Positions 35,306 through 47,869 of a stretch of DNA of 64,000 nt are shown here, one piece after another; position 1 is the stretch's first letter; the number at the start of each line of letters is the position of its first letter. Position numbers and translations under genes: made by a program. The DNA comes from Eucalyptus grandis (Eukaryota > Streptophyta > Magnoliopsida > Myrtales > Myrtaceae): NCBI RefSeq assembly GCF_016545825.1, contig NC_052613.1, positions 39,166,112-39,230,111 of the forward strand, in the 5' to 3' direction. A model generated the notes under the pieces. The model saw only the letters and a program-made list of their open reading frames with translations, had not been told where the DNA came from and made no database searches.

Positions 35306-36587
35306 GCAATGTGGTGGAGATGCTTGGAAACATCATCAGTGAACTATCCCCACAGGACGATGTTATTCCTGAACCAGTAGAAACTGAAGCTGAAGAAGTG
35401 AAGGGAGAGGCTGCAGGGGAGACAGAGGTCGATTCTGGTAAGCAAGGAAACAGTAAGTTGAGGAAAGTGTTTGATATTAGAGAGATAGTCAACTTGAGAA
35501 ACAAGTCCACGGGGAAGTTGGATTGGAGAAATTGGACTCCTGGATTGGTAAAAACTTGGTGACTCAGCGTACTAATGTTTGTGTCATAAGATACGAAATG
35601 CACATGCATCTGCGCTGCCCCATGGATTTGGAGATTGTGAGGGATGCGAACAATTTGATCATGATGTAGCAGTATCAGAGTTGTATATATATTGGAGGCG
35701 AACCCCGGTTCTTCAAATGCAAGCAGCATATTTCAATTTTTCCCTTGTAGATCACCTCAGTTAACCGCTGAATATGACCTCTACTATTGTCTAGCAATAG
35801 CATCCCAGGAATATCAATATGAACAATGACTTGGGGATGAGACAGCTCCCGTAATCTCTTCACTCGGACAGACTCTGATCCAACAAGAAGCAGATGTGCC
35901 GCCGTCAAGATCGAAAAGAATTGTTCGCTTTCAAGGATGATACCGTTTTTCTTACCTTGGGCAGGTCCGGGCTTCTCTGGATACACAGCTGGTTGTCTTG
36001 GGCCACCAGCTTGTCTCATGTTTCCTTTTCGGCTTATTATTTGAACTTTTGCTGCATTATCAATCCTTCCGTAATTGACTTACGTAAGAAATTCACATTG
36101 TTAATTCTGATAGGATTTGCGAGAACTCGGCCGTTTTCCTCAAATGCAAGCTGTCGCATTTCGCATGGAACATCACGAACCATAAATGTCGGAATCATTG
36201 CATTTGAGGTTCTTTGTTTCCATATAAAAAAAATTGCCAGGTAATATGGAAAAAAGACAAGTTACAAGACCATTACGAACCCATCCCGAAGAGATTGATC
36301 GAACGGGATAAATCTCAAGTCAAGCCATATCAAAACAAGCTTTCATATATGGGCATTTCGCTTTTTCTACCAACCGGCCAGCAGCCAAACTGAGCGCTAA
36401 TGCTGAGACCTGATCTTGCAGAGACACAACATTGGCAGTTGCTTCTTGTCACACTTTTAGCTTAAAATGGCTCCAAAAATGATTCAGCAAATACATTAGC
36501 CCAAAAACTGTACAGAAACAGGATGGCGTAAGACAGGTGCTCTGAAGGTCAAAAGAGAAGACACCTGCGCCAGCTCTGACCTTCCTT
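35306..36587. other. Shared 3' regions of two convergent kinase genes
   Basis: The displaced C-terminal frame of the upstream kinase continues to 35562. The rest has no motif-bearing open frame and should hold both 3' untranslated regions and terminators. No AATAAA was singled out with confidence. Confidence 0.6.
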
Positions 36588-39500
36588 CTATGCATAAAGA
36601 GGTGAAGTGGAAGGCCTCGGGTACGCAACAGCCCTTGTCCGAGCATTCCCATCATCGGCACTTCGTCTGCGCATTCTCTGCCCGCTGCTTGGTCTGCTGT
36701 CACCAGCATTTTTGCTTACCTTGGATTCCTGAAGCTGTTCCAGCTCTGTGACCACCTCGTCCATGGTAGGCCTGAACTTGGCGTCCATGGATAGGCATCG
36801 CAGAGCTAGAGTTGCCGTTCTGTAGGCCCCTTCCATGCTGTACTGGCCCTGAAGGCGATTGTCCAGCACTCGGAAGACTTTACGTTTGTTGGACAAGTAC
36901 GGCTTGGCCCATTCCACAAGGTTGTGCTCCCCAGATGGACGGTTCTTGTCGACCGCTCTCCTGCCAGACAACATCTCTAGCAGGACCACCCCAAAGCTAT
37001 ACACATCGCTCTTGGTACTTAGATGACCTAAAAGAGGTGAAAAGAAATGAGTAACCAATTATAGTGGAAAAAAGAAGATCAGAGCGTGTAATCAACGACA
37101 GTAGAAGTTTTCCCTAGATGACCAAATTCGTCAAGCAGGTTCGAGGCCCAACAGGTTTCTGAAAGAGAATCAATGCAATTAGAAGTTTAAGAAGGCCTAC
37201 TCTCCCATGATGTGGACGTAGTCATAGCAATTCTGCAAAGGTACTCAATTGAAGATGAAAATGGTAAACAGTCGTCATCTTCGCTTATTTTGGATGGCTT
37301 GGGGCTTTGACCAACCTTTACGACTTGAAGTATATACATTCTCTTGATATACTCATTCACATGCAAATGCAGAATTGGCTTAGCTAGTGATGGTGGGGTT
37401 TAACTAATCCACTATAAGAGTGGGCAAGTTGCTTTTGGTAGATTGACAAAAACGAGAAGCTCAGACTGTACGCCAAAATTTGTTACTAAGGGAGTTATGA
37501 CTTTCAAAATTACCTGTGGCAAGATATTCAGGGGCAGCATATCCATGAGTCCCCATGACTCTGGTCGACACGTAACTTTTATCACCGGTTGGGCCATCCT
37601 TGGCCAAACCAAAATCAGAAAGTTTTGCATTGTAATTCTGCCATTATGAAATAATGCTTTTCAAATGTTGAGTAACAATTAAGCCATCAAAAACACAAAT
37701 AAGGAGCAAAAACGTCAATTGGCATCAGCCATGCATAAAATATCAAAGAAGACATTAGCCCAGAATATAGTAGGAAGAGACGGTAATTACTAGTGTTCTA
37801 AAAGAAGACAGTGACAATCATTTTAAATTCACCTACCGAATCGAGAAGGATATTGGAAGTCTTGAAATCCCGGTATATCACTTTGGCCTGAGCGCTGTGA
37901 AGAAAGGCTAGCCCCTTTGCAGCACCAAGCGCGACCTTTAACCGGAGGTTCCAAGACAAAGGTTGGAAGTATGATCCTCCTGATATACCATTAATGTTTA
38001 CGTGTCAAAAAAATATCAACAAAAGCCGCATTTGCTCAGTAATATAAGTGGGACGGGAACAAATAACTCACTCCTAAATAAATGGTTTTCCAGGCTACCA
38101 CGAGGCATAAATTCATACACAAGAAGTCGATGCTCGTCCTCCAAGCAGTACCCAATCAACCTCACCAGATGAGGATGATAAAGCTGCCCCAAATAATTAA
38201 CTTCTGCCTACATTATCAAAATTACCAGTATTAGTGCATGACAGATCTGAGACTTACTTTGATCAACACAAAATGGAGGAACAAAATCCTCAACAATATC
38301 GTCCTCGCAAAATGTTTGGGAGATGAAGCTTGAAAGTGCCACCACTTCTAATGAAGTTGGAATTCGTATTTAAATTGTCTGCCTCATTCACATCACCAAC
38401 CATGTTACCTAGTTTCTCAAAGAAGGGAAAGCTTGACTCACCAACCACTCTCTATGACCTTGGAAACTTTCTTGGTTGAGCTTCTTCACTGCAATGACAA
38501 TACCAGTTCCAGCTTTTGCCGCAGAAAAAGAATTCTCATCGATCCACCCTTTGAAAACTGAGCCAAAACCACCTTCCCCAAGAACACTATCAGGACGGAA
38601 GTTCCTAGTAGCCATTCTGAGGTCAGCATAGCTAAATATCTGCACATTCAACGACTGCAAAATTTCACACTCACTCCTCAGAGTCAGGGGCGCCAAAACT
38701 GATGAGGTCTTGCTCCCGTTACTGCTCAGATCATTCTCGCTGGTGCCGATGCTTTTCGTATTTGTCCCTGTGCCATGATATATTTTCTATTATATGCAAA
38801 GCAATACAAAGTCTATGTGCAGAACTTTCAAGAAAAGTCCCCTGATATTGGAGGAACTACTAAGTGCATATCCGTCTACCGGAGTGAATTCGGCAGGTCT
38901 CCACATAATCGACAATTCCCAGCAAAAATGCGAAATAAAAAATATTCATCTCTTCTACAAGAGATATAGAAAGGAGAGCAATTTTCCCTACCTTATTTTT
39001 GATCAGCAACATGTACAGTTTTAGGACTATGGTTTACCCAGAACGCATAAAGAAATCCATGTTGTGTCCACTTGGTAATCAACGGGAATCAACGGGATTA
39101 ATTGGTCTACGAGGTTTCCCCTATCAACGGTTCAACTCACTTCAACATGAGATGGCGGACAAGTACTTTACTGCTTCGCTCTATTTCTAATAGAACTTCT
39201 CAAGATAATATAGGATATTCTAAAGGCTCGAAGCTCACTTTGTCTAAGTCCACAGGGCATTCAAACTATAGGAAGTATGATGTGAAAAGGAGTATTCAGC
39301 ATACCACTACCTGCCTAGAAAGAGGAATTGGAAACTGGTCAAACTATACAACCACTCCCACTTGAACTAAATTGGATACATATGTACTGATAGCCATAAA
39401 TTCCACCATATCCCCACCACGCCGAAATAAAATAACATTAATGGAGAGCACATAGCTGAAAATTTAGTTAGCAAGGAAAGAAGAGATCTTGTAGAAAGTG

Positions 39501-39682
39501 ACGACCAGAAAAGAAAAGGAAGAAGAATTCAGCTGCATCTAGCAGCTTGCAGCTGCTACACAATCTGCACTCAATTGACAACGAAAATGAGAAACGGAAG
39601 ACAAAAGAGTTCGACCGAAAAATCAAGTACCTGTATTATATGGGCTCTCAGCCTTGATTCGAGCGCTCAAGCAAATCCCCAT
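36588..39682 (-). CDS. RLCK-VII kinase, PBL9/PBL10 (APK1)-like
   Basis: A membrane-anchored receptor-like cytoplasmic kinase that signals downstream of receptor kinases. Six exons on the minus strand, 39682-39631, 38767-38442, 38207-38072, about 37979-37837, 37637-37514 and 37027-36588, give about 406 residues, the family length. The short first exon encodes [17 protein letters not shown]: Gly2 and Cys4 are the expected N-myristoylation and palmitoylation sites. Kinase marks are [24 protein letters not shown], the conserved [57 protein letters not shown]. The tail ends [12 protein letters not shown], nearly the APK1 tail. Exon 4's donor position is uncertain by one base. The first intron is 863 bp. 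GA-rich and AACG repeats lie upstream. Confidence 0.93.
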
Positions 39683-40250
39683 CAAAACCCAATTTTGAGA
39701 ATCACTTCCCCTCCCACCTACAGATGACAAAAGCATTCCTTTACACGGAGAAGGTAAAAAAACCAATAGCCATCAAAGCTCGAGAACGAAACGAAGCAGA
39801 TCTGAGGTCTGAAAGAGGAAAGGGGGCTTCGCATGCAAACCCAATTTCGAAATTTCACGAGACAAACGAAAAAACTAAACCTTCTCTCACCTCACCTCGA
39901 CTCAAGTGAACCAAGACCTCAACAACGGGAGACGAGAGAAAGCCACATCACGAACAAAGAGAAGGGGCCAGAAAGGAGGAGGAAATTGACAAACCTCTTT
40001 ACCAGAACTCTTGTAACCGACTGCCCACCACTCCCAGCAGACCCACTACAGAAGCAGCTGCGGGAGGAAGAAAAGCACGGGCTTTCTTGTACTCTATGAT
40101 GCTTTTGCAGCTCAACACGACTCCAGAGAGAGAGAAAAAGAAGAAGAAGAAGATGATGAAGAAGAAGAGAATCCAGCAGGAAAAGCTAGTAAGCTTACAC
40201 CCCACAGCTTCTCACAACTTCTTTTGATTAATGCAGCAGCTCGAGCGAGA

Positions 40251-40274
40251 GCGAGAGAGAGAGAGAGAGAGAGG
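40251..40274. repeat. GA microsatellite
   Basis: A run of GA dinucleotides in the probable leader or promoter of the minus-strand kinase, where it reads as CT. CT-rich leaders are common in plant genes. Confidence 0.85.
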
Positions 40275-40412
40275 AGAGAGGGAGGGTTGGGGAGAATAGC
40301 ATTAATGGCGGGGAGCTGGCCCCGCTTCCTTCTAATCTCTCAAGACTCGCCCCCCCTTTTTTTTTTCTCTTTTTCCTTTTAACTCTCCGTCGCACGCTCT
40401 TGCTCGAGAACC

Positions 40413-40439
40413 AACGAACGAACGAACGAACGAACGAAC
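40413..40439. repeat. AACG tetranucleotide microsatellite
   Basis: About seven AACG units in tandem upstream of the APK1-like gene. Confidence 0.9.
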
Positions 40440-43400
40440 AGCAGAGTCAAGTCAGAGCAGATAAGCATGCACGGGCTCCTGTCGTCCTCAGCCGTCCGAT
40501 CCGATTTCTACACCCGCCCCATTTCATCTCTCCGCTCCAAAAACAAAAAGGAAAAACCGAGAATTGCGTCCACGTCTGCTTCGCAAATTCCAAATTAGCT
40601 TCAACAAACAAGGGAGACCGCGGTGGGCAAAGACAGGCGTTGGGAACACATAACCGACAGCCTCGAAAGACCTTTCTCTCTTGGCTACAGTACGCGAGCC
40701 AGAACAGTAGTTTCGGGTTCTCCTAACTAAGAGGTTAATTTGTTAATTTATAAAACGGACGGCAAACCAACCCACCCCCGCCCCCCTTCCTGCCTCGTGG
40801 AAAAGAACGCTCCTTCCAGCTATCGATTCCGCCATACCTTAGCTGGAAAGCCGAAGCTCATGATGAACGGATTTCCAATGTTTCAACGCGATAAAAGTGG
40901 TCACGTGCACGTTTTTAATAGTTTTGCCCGAAAGAAGAAATGAGACATCGCCGATCCTGAATAGCGAAGTGAAATTCATTTGAATCTCCATTGCGAATGA
41001 TCGGCAACCATACGTGGTTTGGTAGTTGAACAAAGACTTTAAAATTACCAGCAACGGAAAAAAAAAGTAAGGATTCAAAAAACTAATGAAGTTGGTCGAT
41101 TAGTTGAATTGACGAGTAGAATTGATCCCGATGTTTTAAAACTATATGGAAAGTTACTCCTCTCACATATCATTGACACACTAAAAGAGATAAAAAAAAA
41201 TGTAATAGTTTGATTTTGGCAATTATAAAAAGGAAGATTAGCAAACTCAAATTGTCCGTGCATGTAAAATTTTCATAGAAATTATGAGTGAATACTTTGG
41301 TACCCTTTTTAATGCCGTTAGCTCTTAAATTGGACTTACTAAATTGTGTTCGATTCTATCCGTGAGTTGCATTAGCAAACGAGAAATCGATAGCCTTCCA
41401 ACATCTGCAAATCAAAAGGAGATGGATTTCTTCCTTTGCCACAATGCAAGAGTGTTGCTTCGAAATAAGATGTGTTCTCAACATGGCTAAAAGAGGGTCA
41501 AGAGCGGTGAGCCTATTTCAAAGCTTTAAGATAATGGGAGCAGGAGGAAGGCGAGCAGGGATTAGCGCTTCGAGGCAGCTTCTCCAGATTTGCTTTACAA
41601 GCAAAGGCTCCAAGGCAGTAGTAGCACGTGGGGCCATGCAACAGACAGGGACAGGCAAGCTACGTCGGGAGACCCCCTTCGTCGTTTCCGGAATCCCGAT
41701 TACTCACGTGTTTTGGAGACCCTTTTTGTCAATGATCTTCCAGAAACCCAGAACCGAATTCCTCATGATCGGGTACGGCCGATTACTTTACTCATTGGAA
41801 CGTTCATTTGCCAGATTCCTTACTCATAGGACGGCCGATCAACAAACTCAGGGTGGCCAAGCAAGTTGAAGAAATTAACTAGACGATTTTAAATGATGTC
41901 GGTGATATTTCTAGAGTTAAATTATAAATAATGATCTAAAATGAGATCATTTTCGAAAAAAAAAAAAAAAAATTTAAAGTGAATGATGTTTTCAAATAAG
42001 AAAATAAAATAACAAAGCAAATTTCAAATAACTGCTCAAAATGAATAAATCAATTTTAAATAAGGGCCAAAATTTGCGAATCGGCATCATTTAAGATTGT
42101 GGCCAATCCAATTGCGCCTCCGTTTGGCTATGGTTCATCATTCTCCAACCGTGATTGATTATCCAGTAACTGGCCAAGCCTCCTCCAACTCCTCCATTTT
42201 TGTTCTCGAGATCTCCATAGCTAAGCATCTTCAATCTCCGTTCTCATCTTCCTCAAATGTTGAGCACCATCTAGACTGAAAGAATCTTGAAGTGGAATGG
42301 TCTCACGAGTTTGGCGTCGGAGTAGCAAGCAAGCTCACCGATCCGACCAAGTTTTTGAGCTCATGCAGTCATGGCGGTCGCAAGATTCAAAGCTAGGTCT
42401 GACCTTGAAGCTTGCGGCTAAGGTGGACGCTCTCCGATATCCAGGTGGCAAGGGGTAGCAACGAAAGTGTATCGATGGAGTTTGGCCGAGCGATTGTGAG
42501 GTTGAAGATGATAAAGGTATTTTCAAAGAGAATGAACGGTAACTTACAATTAATAAGTCCTTTTAAATTTTTTTACTGATGTGCACCACGCCAATGCTAC
42601 ATCAGCCCAACGTCAAAATTTTCTTTTAATTTTTTATCTAAATTTTGTTTGGGACAAAATTGCCTTATTTGGTCATTAGCAAACTTGTGTTACAGATTTT
42701 TATCGGAATTTTTCCTATTCTTACCGTCACGAAATACGATTCTTAAAAACAGTAAGTTACTTTTTAAAATTCGGTAAAGGTTCTGTAAGAAAAAAGTCGT
42801 GAACTTTCCCGAAGCGGGGCTCCCGTGTCGTGTTCCTTTGCCAAGATTTTGCAAATCTACCCAACTTTAATCATACTTTTCGCCCCCTCAATTAGCGACA
42901 GGTCCGCCCAAGGAATGCCCTCTGTTTACACGGCATGTCATGATGTGGGAGACGGAATCTCGATCGGGGTACTTGACCAAAAGAAGATGGCGAAGGTAGT
43001 TCTCTCTTGTAGACCTAGTTTTACCCCATAAGAGCTTGTTCCCTTTATATATATAGTAGGTACGAGAATCCTCCGCTTTTTCACTTTTAATAAGGACCAG
43101 AGTCATTTTCTTCTTCCAAAAATCCTCAGTGATACAGCCATGGATGAATGCATTTATCATCGCTCACCCAACACCGATCTCTTCTAACATTTCTTCATCT
43201 ACATATACGCACATAAATAAGTTCTTCATTAATTACTACTTGAAAAACTTCGATCAAGATGCCAGATTCCTATTTGAGCAAGCCATTCCCCGTTTAGGCA
43301 TCCTTCTTAGGTCCCTTTATTTCGTTGGCTCGATTAGTTTGCAAGCATGATCTAAGATTTTACTATGTTTCAAGCCTATCTAAATAAGTATCGTTTAATC

Positions 43401-43489
43401 TAATGTTTGACCTAATTCGTCCATGCTCATCTACCCATCAAATCTAGTTGAGACACGTTATGTTGTAATTGTGGTGGATTAATGATTAA

Positions 43490-45332
43490 TGAAAGTAAGC
43501 AAAATGAGATACGTTGTTTCCGTTCATTTACCTCCTTAATTCATGTATCTCACAAGTTCATATATCTCTTAGATTCTTGTATCTATTTAATTCATGAATT
43601 TCCTAAATTCTTATATCTATTTAATGGCAGAATTATACCCCAAGTGTCAAAAGTGCGGAGGAAACTTGGCATAAAAGTTTGGAAAGTGACACTTAAATGC
43701 TAAAATTAGAGCAAAATGAATCACTTAAGTGTCACTTCGGCCAAAATTCAACATGGTGATTTTTTGGTGAAGGAAGTGCAAAACGACGCCGTTTTGCACG
43801 CCGACATGACTAGAAAATACTAAAACAACGTCATTTTGGTGCTTTGACATGTTAAAAAAATTAATATAAAAATTAATAAAATTAAATTTAAAACTAAATT
43901 TATTTAAAACATTTAAAAATAAAATAAAATAATTAAAAAAACTAAAAATTTAAAACATTTAAAAACTAAACTTATTTAAAACATTTAGAAATAGAATAAA
44001 AATATTAGAAAAACAAAAAGAGGGGCAAACGGCTAAGGGTTGAGCCCTCGCCGCCGCTACCTCCTCCACCATAGGAAGGGCTCAGCCCCCCTTTTTTTAA
44101 ATATTTTTTTAAATATTTTTATTTTATTTTTAAATGTTTTAAATAAGTTTAGTTTTTAAATTTTTACATTTTTATTTTTTAAATATATATTTTTAAAATA
44201 TTTTTAGTTTTTTTTTTAATTTTTAGTTTTTTTAAAATATTTTTATTTTATTTTTAAATTTTTTAAATAAGTTTAGTTTTTCTAAATTTTTTAATATTTA
44301 TATTTTAAATTTTTTTTTGTTTTTTAAAAATATTTTAAAAATATTTTTATTTTTTTTTTAAAAATTTTATATTTTTAAAATTTTTAGTTTTTAAATATTT
44401 TATTTTATTTTAAAATTTTTATATTTTTAAAATTTTTAGTTTTTAAATATTTTTATTTTATTTTTAAATGTTTTAAATAATTTTAGTTTTTCTAAATTTT
44501 TTAGTTTTTAAATATATTTTTTTTTTAAAATATATTTTAAATATTTTTTTTAAAATATATTTTAAATATTTTTATTTTATTTTAAAATTTTCTATTTTTA
44601 AAATTTTTAGTTTTTAAATATTTTATTTTATTTTATTTTAAAATGTTTAAAATAAGTTTAGTTTTAAATTAAATTTAATTAATTTTTATATTAATTTTTT
44701 ACGATGTCAGTATCAAAACGATGTCGTTTTACACTTCTTTTGCCGAAAAATCACCACATCGACATTTTGGCCGGATTTTGGTTGGAGTGGCACTTAAGTG
44801 ATCAATTTTGCTCCGATTTTCTCACTTAAATGTCACTTTCTAAACTTTGGCAATTAAGTGTCCTTCCGTCCAAATTTTGGCAGACTCCGGATGTCCGTAC
44901 CTCCTATTTAATTCATGGTTCATGCATCGTTTCTATACATGAATTCCAAGACTCCATAAATAGATTTGAATTTCTTTGTTTGAAAAAAGAAGCAAAAACA
45001 CCTACATCTCCTCTCTTTAAGTTTCTCTAAGTATGCCGGTTTCAAAAATGTTCGATAGAGTCCTGTTAATACAGTGCTAATACTAACAAGTTTGAGGTGT
45101 TGTATTTGGGAAGCGAAGTTTGTGAAGCTGCTTAACACTATTAGCAGGGATTAATTGTCTTAAAGAGATTTAGTTAGTTATACCTCACCTCCAATTACTA
45201 TTACTTTTTGTTATCACTTTCTTAAATTTTTTATTTTTTGATTACAACAAATAGTCTTACATATTCTTCCTCTAATATGTTTCTTCTCCTCCTCCTCCTC
45301 CTCCTCCCTCATCCTTGATATATTTTCCAACA
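43490..45332 (+). repeat. 5' LTR of the Copia element, split by an insertion
   Basis: Without the 1279-bp insertion and its 8-bp duplication the LTR is about 556 bp, close to the 569 bp of the 3' LTR. The second half (44912-45332) matches 55396-55809 throughout, for example ACACCTACATCTC and CACCTCCAATTAC. A CTC microsatellite lies at 45287-45308. Confidence 0.9.
43625..44903. mobile_element. Long-TIR (Mutator-like or fold-back) element in the 5' LTR
   Basis: The left part (43640-43865) is an inverted copy of the right part (44690-44885): GTGACACTTAAATGC and GCAAAATGAATCACTTAAGTG on the left match the complement on the right. The target duplication CTATTTAA is at 43617-43624 and 44904-44911. 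The middle is extremely AT-rich with repeated TTTTAAATATTTTATTTTA-like words, plus a GC-rich island at 44030-44090. No coding region is present. The outermost bases of the two ends match less well than the inner arms. Confidence 0.85.
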
Positions 45333-45499
45333 ATGTTAAAATCCAAAAGTCGAGATGGTTGATAATAATGATGTCTGGAATTTCCTAATATTGTGGCAAC
45401 AAATGTTGCGAGCTTTCGAGCTGAAATTATCCATGGTGATATGAGTACGAGTCACTTGACTAATATACTTAGGAATGGTTTTCAAAATAGTATAGACCA

Positions 45500-46860
45500 A
45501 ATGACATAAGGTCCAATTTTTGGAGGGATGATTCAACGGGCTTTGCTAGCTTGATGGTAACACCTCTAGTAACATTGAATGAGAAACGAAAGAAATTCAC
45601 TGGCGTGGGATTTAAGCAATGGCAGTAGAAAGATAATGAGTGATTAACTGTTGGGGTAATATCTAAGGTATCCTTGGTGTTGAACACGTGTCGGTGGATA
45701 AACATATGTTCTCGTCTTATGAGAAGGCTAAGGAAGAAAGGAAGCTTTATGGGGCTAACTCTATATGAGCAAATATTGTCAAGAGACAAAAAGTGATATT
45801 GAAGTTCACCTCTAGCAAGGAAATCACATTGCTAAATGTGTTGCATGTACTAGAGATCTAGAAGAATCTCATTTTTGACCCAATACTTATCAAGAAGGGT
45901 TTTGAATTGGTATTTGAATTTAACAAGTTTGTACTTTCCAAAATGGGATGTGTGTGGGGAAATGGTACTTATACAATGACTTGTTCAAAGTGGCTGTCAT
46001 AGATGTAAACTCAAAATTTTTATACCCAAAGGCAAGTCTTTAGTTTATACTATTATGTCTCATTATTTATGGCATGGTAGATTAGAACATGTAAACTATA
46101 ATGCAATAAAGAAGATAGCAAACTTAGGGCTAATTTTGAAGTTTGAGTTGGACACCTATTATAAGTGTGAGACATGTGTTGAGACTGAGTTTGCTAAGGA
46201 ATCTTTCAAATTGTTAAAAGAATGAGTGAACCTCTATAGTTAATCCAAAGTAATTTATGTGACTTAAAGTTTGTAGAAAGTCGAGGTAAAAAAAAGTACT
46301 CCATCACCTTTATAGATGATTGTGCTTGATTTGCTATGTTTATCTATTAACTAGCAAAGATAAAGCTATGAGCATGTTTATCAAGTATAAAAATGAGGTC
46401 AAGAATGAATTTGATGGACGAATCAAAGTGCTTAGATCTGTTAGATGAGGAGGAGAATATAGTTCTTCCAACTTAAAAGAGTTGTGTGCTAGTTTGGGAA
46501 TAATTATATAAATAATTACACCTTACACTTTGCAGCAAAATGGAGTTGCTGAACAGAAGAATAGAATTCTAAGTGTGGACATGTCTAGTCAAAGTGGCGA
46601 TTTCTCCTTAGAAACAAACTCAGTTGGGGCCTAAAATGATGGATTGCATAGTAATCAATTATGCTCAAAATAGCATTGCATACAGATTTTTGATTCACAA
46701 ATTTGAAAATGTGAAAATGCATATGAATACTATCCTGGAATCAAGAGATGCTGAATTCTTTGAGGACATATATCTTGCAAAAAGAAACCAAGGTGAACCT
46801 TATTAGAAAAGATTTAGAGAATTAGAATATGAGAATGATGAAGTCGAGGCTGACTGAAGT
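45500..46860 (+). pseudogene. Copia gag and integrase remnant
   Basis: Scattered frames with many stops read as Copia protein: KKFTGVGFKQWQ (gag), ITLLNVLHV with KNLIFDPILIKKGFELVFE (pre-integrase), FIDDCA (integrase), then GPKMMDCIVINYAQNSIAYRF and ILESRDAEFFED at 46624-46806. Much of gag and integrase is missing. The reading is broken by the Harbinger element at 46879 and resumes at 52867. Confidence 0.85.
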
Positions 46861-47500
46861 CAAACTTTGAAGGAGTAAGGCTATGTTTGATCGATTAGAT
46901 AAAATCATGGATATGATATGTTTATCCTATCCAGTGTTTGGTAACTATCTAGGATATGGTATGGTCGGATATTGATAGGATATAGCTCGGATAAAAAAAA
47001 TCCTAGGAGGGGTAAAATAGACTTGGATAGTATTTCTCTTATCGATCTATTTAAAAAAAAAAAAAAACCTACGCTCTCCTTTTCCTTCTCCTTCTCTCAC
47101 ATGCACGACTCCTCTCATGAAAACACCACTCGAAACGTCTTTTTCTTAGTAGCTCCAATTTGACTAATTCAAGCACCATCTTTGGTGAGGAGACATGACG
47201 ATTCTACTTTCTCATGAGGTTTCGTCTCTCTCTGTGCATTGATTTTCGCACACTTTACAAGGTTTGTGAATTTCTTCCTTAGTTTAACTTTCATGGGTGC
47301 AGTCAATTGTGGCTCAAGTTTGGCGACTCTTTTTCCATGAAATCCTGCTCTACAGTGGCCTACTTTTGTTTTTCCACAAATTACATCACTTGGTAACCTT
47401 TTCTTTTCATAATGATTCGACCTTTTTCCTCATTGCTGAAATTTAAGGGAACGAGTCAAAACTGAAAGACATTGTCAAGAGTGAAAAAGACAAAACTTAC

Positions 47501-47869
47501 AAAATGCTCAAAAGGCTTCCCATCTTTAAATATGAAAAAGGTAGGTGATGCTTCTATCTTATATTTTTCAGCAATGTTGGGGTATTTCTTAATATCAATC
47601 TTCACAATCTAAATTGTATCTTTAAGTCTAATGCTATCCTCATTAAGGATAGGAACCATAAATTGATAGGGACCACACTTGGGCACAAAAGCTCGAATGA
47701 TTAGATTTGGCCAATCAAGTTGCTCAAAGATTTATTTGAATAGGTATCATTGCTCCAAATCTATGGAGGATGTACATTACCCAATAGCATAAAAATCAAC
47801 TAATAGTGGTTTCTCAGATTTGGCCAATAGATAATCAAAAGATTTATATGTTTGCTTCTTAGCTTCAAC
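47501..47869 (-). pseudogene. Thioredoxin-y-like fragment with splice sites, inside Harbinger
   Basis: On the minus strand, 47869-47781 follows an acceptor (TTTTTTACAG) and reads VEAKKQTYKSFDYLLAKSE, then LLVDFYA. It is followed by a GTAATG donor. 47677-47501 follows CCCAAG and reads CGPYQFMVPILNED, DIKKYPNIAEKYKIEAS, TFFIFKDGKPF, ending at a GTAAGT donor. This is the plastid thioredoxin-y pattern, but the WCGPC active site is split and its second Cys is Tyr, and there are stops. The kept intron borders show capture at DNA level, not from mRNA. Confidence 0.85.

Larger units (their letters stand above)
39683..43489. other. Upstream region of the APK1-like gene and intergenic DNA
   Basis: From 39683 to about 40400 the sequence is GA-rich, hence CT-rich on the coding strand of the kinase, and probably contains its leader and promoter. 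Beyond 41000 it is AT-rich without recognisable genes. Open frames at 41444-41869 and 42888-43160 have no family motifs. An A-tract of 18 lies at about 41954. Confidence 0.6.

Noticed and set aside
36588..39682. Possible one-base frameshift in exon 4 of the APK1-like gene
   Set aside because: My count of the exon differs by one depending on where the donor is placed near 37837; the codons read normally through [13 protein letters not shown], so I treat it as a counting uncertainty.
41444..41869. 141-codon plus-strand frame
   Set aside because: Overlaps a second frame of similar length and matches no family I know; treated as chance.
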